A stretch of 37,572 bases of DNA, taken from the NCBI GenBank assembly GCA_017501255.1, contig JAFVXE010000049.1, positions 1 through 37,572 of the forward strand, given 5' to 3'. The notes under the pieces were generated by a model that worked only from the letters and a program-made list of their open reading frames with translations, was not told the DNA's origin and searched no databases. The position numbers were made by a program, and so were the translations under genes. Positions 15,372 through 21,385 of this stretch are shown here, one piece after another (position 1 is the stretch's first letter; each line of letters starts with the position of its first letter). Origin of the DNA: Clostridia bacterium. GTDB lineage: Bacteria; Bacillota; Clostridia; Christensenellales; Aristaeellaceae.

Positions 15372-15416
15372 TTCGAGCAAATTATTTTCTTTTCGATGAA
15401 AATAGATGCTATTCGA
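15372..15416 (-). repeat. Three TCGAA cores at 20-bp period upstream of spo0A
   Basis: TTCGA occurs at plus-strand 15372, 15392 and 15412, exactly 20 bp apart. Read in the direction of spo0A transcription these are CTCGAA, ATCGAA and ATCGAA, matching the core of the 0A box (TGTCGAA). They sit about 40-85 bases upstream of the predicted start and lie on one face of the helix, suiting a Spo0A array. Confidence 0.55.
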
Positions 15417-15429
15417 TGCCAAATCATGC

Positions 15430-15460
15430 AAAAAAAGCACAGTCCAAAACGGGCTGTGCT
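15430..15460 (-). terminator. Strong hairpin with T-run, minus strand
   Basis: A 10-bp stem (15436-15445 with 15451-15460, one G-T pair) with a five-base loop, followed on the minus strand by seven T. No gene on this strand ends here. It may be a second stop for the surface operon, or the transcription-blocking hairpin often found near the left end of IS elements, since the transposase remnant starts just beyond. Confidence 0.6.
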
Positions 15461-15527
15461 CAGCCTGTCAAAAAAGGTCGCAATCAGCGTCCTTTTTTGG
15501 TATATATAATAGAAGCAGGTGATGATC

Positions 15528-15758
15528 ATGCTGAAGAAGGAAATGGAACAGCATCAAGCAATAGAAATGCTATGTACCGATATGCTTGTACCCAAGGATC
15601 ATCTGCTGAGAAAGATCGACGCAGCAGTAGACTTTACGTACATTTATGATCTTGTAGAAGACTTGCGCAACATTTTTATCCCTCTTTCCTTTGTATTTCC
15701 TCGCTTTCTTATACTCTATATATTCGACATGAAGATGCTTTTTCTTGCCGGTTTGTGA
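15528..15758 (+). pseudogene. Truncated IS1182-type transposase remnant
   Basis: The first 45 or so codons carry the N-terminal signature of IS1182-family transposases: a leading EMEQHQAIEML, then LVPKDHLLRKIDAAVDFTYIYDLVEDL. After about position 15665 the reading frame continues into unrelated hydrophobic residues and stops at 15758, where about 400 more codons are expected. The element therefore lost everything past its first tenth. A 9-bp hairpin (15469-15477 with 15491-15499) and a TATAAT (15505-15510) lie upstream and may belong to the old left end. It separates spo0A from the surface-fibre operon and marks a past insertion and deletion. No catalytic residues remain. Confidence 0.7.
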
Positions 15759-15794
15759 AAAAAATAGACCGTTGACGGACTTTGTCAACGGTCT
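15757..15794 (-). terminator. Terminator of the SipW/TasA-like operon
   Basis: A perfect 11-bp stem (AGACCGTTGAC, 15766-15776 with 15784-15794), seven-base loop, followed on the minus strand by an A/T tract with seven T (15758-15764, one base of separation). It lies 36 bases after the last gene of the operon. Confidence 0.85.
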
Positions 15795-15830
15795 GAGCTT
15801 TCCGGTTTTCCGGAAGGCTCTTCTATATCG

Positions 15831-16475
15831 TTAGTATTCTTTTGTTTTCAGTCCAAACCATATCATTCCCATCAAAGCGCTCAGAAGCAACAAACAGCAT
15901 AGCCCGGGAAAACTTTCATCGTATGTATGGGGCGGCAACGGTGACGGAACAGCGGCATTCAGATAGCTATGAACAAACGCAACCTCGATCGCTTCTGTTA
16001 TTTCTCCATCCACTGCCAACAGTGTACTCCAACCGTTTTCATCAGCGATCAGATCGATCCGAATTTGATAAGTACGATCGCTGCAGACAATATTCTCATG
16101 AGCGCCCTTGATAGCGCTTAACACGAAGGAATGCTGTTCGCCGGATTTCTTTGGCTGAAATGTCAACTGAAACGATGCTCTTCCGTCTTCGCCGGTTGTT
16201 GCAACGGCTGTTTGACCGGTTTGAACATCCATCAATTGATACAGAAAACCAGCTGGATTAGTCGGCAAGCTGCCTTCTTGGGTTATGTTCTGTGTTATGG
16301 ATATGGTAACCGAAACTTCTTGCGATTCGGGAGTAGAGTAATCCGGAACAAAGGCATTCACAATAGAAGCCGTCTGATCGAACACAAAAGCAAGTGCTTG
16401 ATTTACAGGCGCTGTCATCAAAACAATCACTACTGCAACCAGCACAAACAATGGAATTCGGCACAAACGCTTCAA
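15831..16475 (-). CDS. Surface protein with FctA/Spy0128-like pilin domain and TasA-type signal peptide
   Basis: A 214-residue predicted surface protein. The N-terminus (hydrophobic 9-28, then LAFVFDQTASIVNAF) matches the pattern after SipW cleavage sites in its two neighbours (LAWLIDQTDEITNTF). Residues about 50-175 resemble the streptococcal pilin isopeptide-linkage domain: AGFLYQLMD, TTGEDGRASFQLTF, SDRTYQIRIDLIADENG and a final VAFVHSYL strand. The usual Lys of the first strand and Asn of the last strand (FxNxY) are not evident, so the internal isopeptide bond is probably absent. The C-terminus is a hydrophobic helix with KTKEY. LPPHT precedes it in place of LPXTG. The start is a TTG with GGAAAGGGGG nine bases upstream. 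Last gene of the operon, 47 bases after a TasA-like gene. Confidence 0.7.
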   Translation of the reverse strand: MKRLCRIPLFVLVAVVIVLMTAPVNQALAFVFDQTASIVNAFVPDYSTPESQEVSVTISITQNITQEGSLPTNPAGFLYQLMDVQTGQTAVATTGEDGRASFQLTFQPKKSGEQHSFVLSAIKGAHENIVCSDRTYQIRIDLIADENGWSTLLAVDGEITEAIEVAFVHSYLNAAVPSPLPPHTYDESFPGLCCLLLLSALMGMIWFGLKTKEY

Positions 16476-16522
16476 TTGTGGCTACCCCCTTTCCGGTGAT
16501 CATTCTATGGGGAAATTAGCGT

Positions 16523-17176
16523 TCACGGAGTCCCTTCGCTGTTTTGCGTATTGATCAGCACCCATGCTTCGCCTGCTGTGTCCAGAGTATCAATCGTCGA
16601 ATCATGTTGTACTGCGTAGGCAGTTATGGTTAAGGTGGGATAATTTGTGTTGCTTTCTGTTTTCAATTCATCGATTTGCTCTTTGGTGACACTCTCATCC
16701 ACACTGATTTGGTTATCTTTCAAAACGCTGTATTGCTGATCTTCTGTATCTGCTTCCACCTCTCGATAGTACACCCCCGGATTTCCATTTAGATCGTTCC
16801 ATCCATCATCCATTTCATAGCTCAGGAATTTATTAAAATCATCGCTTTTCTCCAGCTTCACAAACAACCAGCAATCCTCGCTGCCAGCCAAAACCGTCAC
16901 TGTGGGATCCTTGGCGATCGTTGCGCCGGGCATCATTTTATATTGATTTGTTTTTGGATCATTATCTCCATCAAGCTTCGAATCCGTCTCCGTCAGTGTT
17001 ATGTTAATATCACCAAACGTAAAGGTATTGGTGATTTCGTCTGTCTGATCAATCAGCCATGCAAGCGTACCGCTGGCCGCGCCGGACAGCGCCACCACTG
17101 ATGCAATCACTACCAACAGAACCTTTTTGCTGAAACAAGTTGTCAGCCATGCATAAACCTTGCGACATTTCATCAT
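16523..17176 (-). CDS. TasA/camelysin-like SipW-dependent matrix protein (second copy)
   Basis: A 217-residue secreted protein. The signal region (KVLLVVIASVVALSGAASG) and the mature start TLAWLIDQTDEITNTFTFG are the SipW-type signature, followed by INITLTETDSKLDGD and the TasA/CalY motif PGATIAKDPTVTVLAGSEDCWLFVKLE. The C-terminus YAVQHD with GEAWVLIN corresponds to the last strands of TasA. Members of this family form extracellular fibres or act as anchors and proteases in the biofilm matrix; the exact role is not predictable. Its ATG overlaps the stop of the previous gene (ATGA), so the two are translationally coupled. It differs strongly from its neighbour outside the motifs, so it is not a recent duplicate. 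Confidence 0.85.
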   Translation of the reverse strand: MMKCRKVYAWLTTCFSKKVLLVVIASVVALSGAASGTLAWLIDQTDEITNTFTFGDINITLTETDSKLDGDNDPKTNQYKMMPGATIAKDPTVTVLAGSEDCWLFVKLEKSDDFNKFLSYEMDDGWNDLNGNPGVYYREVEADTEDQQYSVLKDNQISVDESVTKEQIDELKTESNTNYPTLTITAYAVQHDSTIDTLDTAGEAWVLINTQNSEGTP

Positions 17177-17853
17177 GATTCACTCTCTCCTTTGGTATTG
17201 TTCATTTGTTGATCGAATGCATTCCAAGCTTCGCTTTCACACTGAAATCCCTGTGACTGTATGGCGTGACCAACAATCACCATTTGAAAATCTGCTATAG
17301 ACAATAGTTCCTTACCTGTTATGCTTTCTGGCATAACCATATTGGTACAGAAAGGCTCAAGCATCATATCATTTTCTGCCTTGGAGGCATCAACTGCTTG
17401 ATGATAGCGGAACTCATAAGTAATGCTATCCGCTTCACGATCCTCTGTGTGTCCGTATAGGATCCAAACATTTGGCGACAAGCCTTGCAACAACTTCTCA
17501 AGCTGAAAGTTAGCGCCGCCAAGAGCGGAAATTTCTTGCAGTTTGCTGTACTTTGTCAAGGTGACCAGCATACGCACATAAGCTGATTCACTCCCTTTGA
17601 GCACCGTAACGGTTGGGTCTTTGGGATAGCTCTTTCCCGGTACCAGATGGTAAGCATTGCTTTCTACCCGCTGCCCATTGCCAACTGCATCTCCATTTGT
17701 GTCCACCTCAGTTTCATCAACAGATATTTTCACTTTTCCAACCGTAAAAGTGATAACAGCACCATCACTATCCGTCAGATAAGCCAATGTACCAAGCGTT
17801 GACGCACCCAGTGCCAACACAATACTGATGAACAGAAGCAAGGTTCTTTTCAT
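17173..17853 (-). CDS. TasA/camelysin-like SipW-dependent matrix protein (first copy)
   Basis: A 226-residue secreted protein with a SipW-dependent signal peptide (KRTLLLFISIVLALGAS, then TLGTLAYLTDSDG), a first beta strand ITFTVGKVKISVDE and the family motif PGKSYPKDPTVTVLKGSESAYVRMLV near 70-97. The C-terminus has HAIQSQGF and EAWNAFDQ, the usual end of TasA-type proteins. It is the first substrate-type gene after the peptidase, 19 bases downstream, and is coupled to the next gene by a four-base overlap. It is a candidate major fibre subunit of the matrix. Only four cysteines or fewer are present and no cell-wall sorting signal is seen, so attachment must be non-covalent or through partners. 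Confidence 0.87.
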   Translation of the reverse strand: MKRTLLLFISIVLALGASTLGTLAYLTDSDGAVITFTVGKVKISVDETEVDTNGDAVGNGQRVESNAYHLVPGKSYPKDPTVTVLKGSESAYVRMLVTLTKYSKLQEISALGGANFQLEKLLQGLSPNVWILYGHTEDREADSITYEFRYHQAVDASKAENDMMLEPFCTNMVMPESITGKELLSIADFQMVIVGHAIQSQGFQCESEAWNAFDQQMNNTKGESES

Positions 17854-17872
17854 TTCATCTCACTCCCCCACT

Positions 17873-18838
17873 TCATACAGACATTGTGCTGCGCCGTCTG
17901 CGATGTTCGCCGTTTGCAGATGAATACTTTGCCGTTTGCAACGCTTGCTCATAGGATATAGGCTTAACAACCGGTGTAGGATAAACGTTTGGCCGGTGAA
18001 CAGAGGCCAAAGGAATGGTTTCTGGATTCCCTCGAGCGACCCGTTGCGGTTGTGCTGGATACCTCATTGCAGGATTGTATTGACCAGCTGGAAACACGGC
18101 AACATTGACAGGCGGCGTTGGTTCCCTGTTCACACAGACAGTCGCCTGCTGTATAGGCGGGACACCCGAATGATGTTGAACATATGCTGGTGAGGGTACA
18201 GCGTGCAATGTCTGCTGGGGCCAAACCGGGTTTACCTGTTGCATATGATGATTGGCTGGCATTGACATTCGACAGGGTTCATTCAAAACAGTTGGCGAGG
18301 TATCGAATGATTTCGTTTCCCGTAATTTTCTCCATTTCTGATTGGTTCCATGATCCGTCAGAATGACCAGAATAATCAATACAAGGCTCACCAGAATGGC
18401 AACATAAAGGCCAGGTGGTTCTTGAACGTAGTGTGCAACATAGCCGATGACCGGTATTGCAAAAGATACTTTTCCCACGATTTTTCGTGGTTCCACCAAC
18501 GCTGTATCCACCGACTGATTGGCATCACCTTTGGTTTGGAATCGATAATAGGTCGGTGTTTGCTCATCAGCGACAATATCCACAATCCGATGAGTTGCCA
18601 TCACATTGGGCGATACACTGAAGGTGATAACATCACCAATGCGCAGCGCATCCGGATCAACTTCTCTGATATACAACAATGACCCTCTGGGATAGGAAGG
18701 TTCCATCGAACCGGTCAGAACGCCATAGATTTGAAATCCGAATATTTTGATTGCGGAAACAAAGAAGGCAAACAAAATTGCCAATCCAACCAATACAGTT
18801 GTCATGATCCGCAACGTTTTTAGCACAGATGTGTTCAA
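17873..18838 (-). CDS. sipW: Signal peptidase I, SipW (ER) type, with long proline-rich C-terminal tail
   Basis: A 321-residue membrane peptidase of the S26B class, which uses a Ser-His dyad. Ser44 lies in TGSMEP after membrane helix 1 (about 11-31) and His83 in ATHRI replaces the Lys of ordinary type I peptidases. Asp105 and Asp111 follow in KGDANQSVD. Helix 2 is about 142-161. The remaining 160 residues are rich in Pro, Gln, His and Val and end in RRRRS; ordinary SipW stops soon after helix 2. The start is a TTG at 18838, placed five to seven bases after GGGAGGAG; a TTG 21 bases upstream would put that site inside the gene. First gene of the operon, it should cleave the TasA-like and pilin-like products. 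Confidence 0.88.
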   Translation of the reverse strand: MNTSVLKTLRIMTTVLVGLAILFAFFVSAIKIFGFQIYGVLTGSMEPSYPRGSLLYIREVDPDALRIGDVITFSVSPNVMATHRIVDIVADEQTPTYYRFQTKGDANQSVDTALVEPRKIVGKVSFAIPVIGYVAHYVQEPPGLYVAILVSLVLIILVILTDHGTNQKWRKLRETKSFDTSPTVLNEPCRMSMPANHHMQQVNPVWPQQTLHAVPSPAYVQHHSGVPPIQQATVCVNREPTPPVNVAVFPAGQYNPAMRYPAQPQRVARGNPETIPLASVHRPNVYPTPVVKPISYEQALQTAKYSSANGEHRRRRSTMSV

Positions 18839-18898
18839 AACGTCTCCTCCCAATCTCAATATGATGTGTGAAATTTTATAGTATCAGCCATATGTTGG

Positions 18899-18926
18899 AT
18901 TTTATCACAATTTAGAGAAATAGCAA
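18899..18926 (-). promoter_or_regulatory. Possible promoter of the SipW/TasA-like operon
   Basis: Minus-strand TTGCTA (18921-18926), 16 bases, TAAAAT (18899-18904), about 60 bases before the TTG start. A second -10-like TATAAA lies closer. No 0A-type TCGAA core is present in this intergenic region. Confidence 0.4.
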
Positions 18927-18998
18927 GTACAAAAGAAAAAAACCGCAAAGAATTTCATTGGATTCAGGCAAACCAATATGACTTAGTATTCTTCTCCC

Positions 18999-19027
18999 TT
19001 CACATAACTGCTTTTCTTCGATATAAT
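18999..19027 (+). promoter_or_regulatory. Promoter of dut
   Basis: TTCACA (18999-19004), 17 bases, TATAAT (19022-19027). Predicted start is near 19034, about 33 bases before the ATG. Confidence 0.7.
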
Positions 19028-19066
19028 AAGGCGAAACCCATCCTATATGCACAGAAAGGAACACCA

Positions 19067-19498
19067 ATGGAAATCAAAGTCAAGTACCATGTTACAGATA
19101 TGCCGGAACTCCACTTCATCGGCGACAAATCCGACTGGATTGATCTCAGGGCTGCCGAGCGGGTGGAAATGAAGGCCGGTGAATTCAGAATCATTTCCCT
19201 GGGGATCAGTATGAAACTGCCTGAGGGGTACGAAGCGCACATAGCTCCCAGAAGCTCCACTTTTCTGAAATACGGCATTATTCAGACTAATTCCGTCGGC
19301 GTGGTGGATAACAGCTATTGCGGCGATAACGACATCTGGGGAATGCCTGCTCTTGCCATGCGGGATACTGTCATTGAAAAAGGCGAGCGAATTTGCCAGT
19401 TCCGGCTGATGAAGAAAATGGAAACCGTCACTTTCACCGCAGTAGAACTTCTGTCCGACAAAGACAGAGGTGGTTTTGGTTCCACTGGTACCAGGTAA
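19067..19498 (+). CDS. dut: dUTP diphosphatase (trimeric dUTPase)
   Basis: A 143-residue enzyme that hydrolyses dUTP to dUMP, keeping uracil out of DNA and feeding thymidylate synthesis. The five dUTPase motifs are present in order: DWIDLRAA (motif 1, slightly divergent), APRSSTFLKYG (motif 2), GVVDNSYCGDND (motif 3, with the catalytic Asp), GERICQFRL (motif 4) and DRGGFGSTG (motif 5, the C-terminal flap). Motif 3 has Cys where YRGE is usual. AAAGGA lies just before the ATG. The gene has its own promoter and stands alone between the divergent SipW operon and pduL. Confidence 0.92.
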   Translation: MEIKVKYHVTDMPELHFIGDKSDWIDLRAAERVEMKAGEFRIISLGISMKLPEGYEAHIAPRSSTFLKYGIIQTNSVGVVDNSYCGDNDIWGMPALAMRDTVIEKGERICQFRLMKKMETVTFTAVELLSDKDRGGFGSTGTR

Positions 19499-19522
19499 GT
19501 GTGATAACCATACAAAGAACCA

Positions 19523-19550
19523 TTGCAAAACCAGCAAAAGCTGCTATAAT
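19523..19550 (+). promoter_or_regulatory. Promoter of pduL
   Basis: TTGCAA (19523-19528), 16 bases, TATAAT (19545-19550) with TGC in front, an extended -10. Predicted start is near 19557. Confidence 0.65.
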
Positions 19551-19588
19551 AGTAGACGAAATACCTCAGGAAGGAAGGCCTGATTCCA

Positions 19589-20161
19589 ATGAAAAAGATT
19601 TTGGTTGAAACCTCTGCCCGTCACGTACACGTGTCCCAGCAGGATCTGGAAACCCTCTTCGGTGCTGGCTATGAGCTGACTGTAAAGAAGATGCTCTCCC
19701 AGCCCGGTCAGTACGCTTGCGCTGAGCGTGTTGATGTGGTCGGCCCCAAGAAGACCCTGACCGGCGTCAGCATTCTGGGCCCCGTCCGTCCCGCCACTCA
19801 GGTGGAAATCTCCTTGACCGATGCCCGTTCCATCGGCGTGAACGCCCCCATCCGTGAAAGCGGCGATGTGGCTAACTCCGGCGCTTGCAAGCTGGTTGGC
19901 CCCAAGGGCGAAGTGGAACTGGAATGCGGCGTGATCGCAGCCAAGCGTCACATCCACATGACCTGCGCTGATGCTCAGGAGTTCGACCTGAAGGATAAGG
20001 ATGTTGTGAGCGTTAAGGTGGAAACCGAAGGCCGCGCCCTCACCTTTGGTGATGTGATCGTCCGCGTTAATGACAGCTATGCTCTGGCTATGCACATTGA
20101 TACCGATGAATCCAACGCTGCCTGCGCCGGCCCCGGCACCATGGGCGAAATCATCAAGTAA
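19589..20161 (+). CDS. pduL: PduL-type phosphate acyltransferase (phosphotransacetylase)
   Basis: A 190-residue zinc enzyme that converts acyl-CoA and phosphate to acyl phosphate and CoA. It is unrelated to the classical Pta. The two His-rich metal loops are SARHVHVSQ (His12, His14) and AKRHIHMT (His121, His123), with His169 in AMHIDTDESNAA. LGPVRPATQVEISLTDAR and GVNAPIRESGD are strongly typical. It lacks the N-terminal encapsulation helix of microcompartment PduL and no shell genes are near, so it is likely the housekeeping enzyme that makes acetyl phosphate for an acetate kinase elsewhere. Codon use is strongly biased, as in rplS and gpmI, implying high expression. It is monocistronic, with a promoter and a 12-bp-stem terminator. 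Confidence 0.92.
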   Translation: MKKILVETSARHVHVSQQDLETLFGAGYELTVKKMLSQPGQYACAERVDVVGPKKTLTGVSILGPVRPATQVEISLTDARSIGVNAPIRESGDVANSGACKLVGPKGEVELECGVIAAKRHIHMTCADAQEFDLKDKDVVSVKVETEGRALTFGDVIVRVNDSYALAMHIDTDESNAACAGPGTMGEIIK

Positions 20162-20175
20162 TATCAGCTCCATTG

Positions 20176-20216
20176 CAACGCATACGGCGTCTGTCGCCCG
20201 TATGCGTTGTTCTTTT
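20176..20216 (+). terminator. Terminator of pduL
   Basis: A perfect 12-bp stem (CAACGCATACGG, 20176-20187 with 20198-20209) and T-rich tail, 15 bases after the stop. Confidence 0.85.
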
Positions 20217-20248
20217 CTCTTCATTTCTCTTGGAAAGGAAGCACCTGC

Positions 20249-21385
20249 GTGAAGCTTTTTCACATTTCGGATCTTCATTTGGGAAAACGCCTGAATGAAT
20301 ACTCATTGCTGGAAGATCAACGTTTTATCCTATCGCAGATCATTGCGAAAATCGATGCTGAAAAACCCGATGCCCTCCTGATTGCGGGCGACGTATACGA
20401 TAAACCCATCCCACCAGTGGAAGCCGTTACGCTTTTCGATGATTTTCTCTACCAGCTGACCCAGCGAAAGCTGAATGTATTGCTGATTTCGGGCAACCAT
20501 GATTCAGCAGAACGTGTGGCTTTTGGCTCCCGTCTGTTGGCCCGTAACGGTCTGTATTTTTCTCCGGCATATCAAGGCAGCATTTCGCCGGTAACCCTGT
20601 CTGACGAATTTGGCATGGTCGATTTCTTTTTGCTGCCCTTTATCAAACCCGCCCATATCCGGCGTCATCACCCGGAGGACGAAACCGTTTCCTATACCGA
20701 TGCAGTAAGCCATGCCATCCGTCATATGCAAGTGGATTCTTCCCGCCGCAATGTGCTTGTCACCCATCAATTTGTAACCGGTGCAAGCCTCAGCGATTCC
20801 GAGGAAATCTCTGTGGGCGGCAGCGAGAATGTGGATGCCGCTGTTTTTGCTCCTTTTGATTATGTGGCACTGGGACATATTCACGGGCCACAATCCATTT
20901 CCGCCCCCACCATCCGTTACTGCGGATCCCCCTTGAAATATTCATTTTCAGAAGCCAATCATCAGAAATCAATCACTGTGATTCAGTTGGCTGAAAAAGG
21001 CAAAGTGGATGTATCAGTGCTGCCCCTGCACCCCAAAAGAGAATTACGAAAAATGCAAGGTGACTTTGCAACCCTGACCGATCCCGACTTTTATCAGAAA
21101 CAGGATCGGGATGCTTACTGGCAAATCACCTTAACCAATGAGGAATTGATACCCAATGCTGTGCAAATCCTGCGGCAGATTTACCCCAATATGCTTCATC
21201 TTTCCTTCGAAAACCGCCGTACAGCCGCCAATCAGTATCTGGCAGCAGCTGTTGAGCCTGAGAAACGTACGCCAGTGGATCTGTTTGCCGAGCTTTATCA
21301 GCTACAGAATAATCAACCCATGACGGATGACCAGCGGCAATATATTCATCAGCTGGTGGAGAAGATTCGGGAGGCGCAAGCATGA
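20249..21385 (+). CDS. sbcD: Exonuclease SbcD (Mre11 family)
   Basis: A 378-residue nuclease subunit that, with SbcC, opens DNA hairpins and trims blocked double-strand ends. The phosphoesterase motifs are DLHLGK near residue 8, GDVYDKP near 48, GNHDS near 81, THQF and GHIHGPQ. A capping domain follows. The start is a GTG at 20249 with GGAAAGGAAG upstream; it gives the standard MKLFHISDLHLG terminus, and an upstream in-frame ATG at 20207 lies inside the preceding terminator tail. The stop overlaps the sbcC start by four bases, so synthesis of the two subunits is coupled. Confidence 0.94.
   Translation: MKLFHISDLHLGKRLNEYSLLEDQRFILSQIIAKIDAEKPDALLIAGDVYDKPIPPVEAVTLFDDFLYQLTQRKLNVLLISGNHDSAERVAFGSRLLARNGLYFSPAYQGSISPVTLSDEFGMVDFFLLPFIKPAHIRRHHPEDETVSYTDAVSHAIRHMQVDSSRRNVLVTHQFVTGASLSDSEEISVGGSENVDAAVFAPFDYVALGHIHGPQSISAPTIRYCGSPLKYSFSEANHQKSITVIQLAEKGKVDVSVLPLHPKRELRKMQGDFATLTDPDFYQKQDRDAYWQITLTNEELIPNAVQILRQIYPNMLHLSFENRRTAANQYLAAAVEPEKRTPVDLFAELYQLQNNQPMTDDQRQYIHQLVEKIREAQA

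Noticed and set aside
15312..15509. Small plus-strand open frame of about 65 codons upstream of the transposase remnant
   Set aside because: It runs through the spo0A promoter repeats and two hairpins, has no ribosome binding site and looks non-coding.
19589..20161. Bacterial microcompartment operon suggested by PduL
   Set aside because: No shell proteins, diol dehydratase or aldehyde dehydrogenase nearby, and the N-terminal encapsulation helix is missing.
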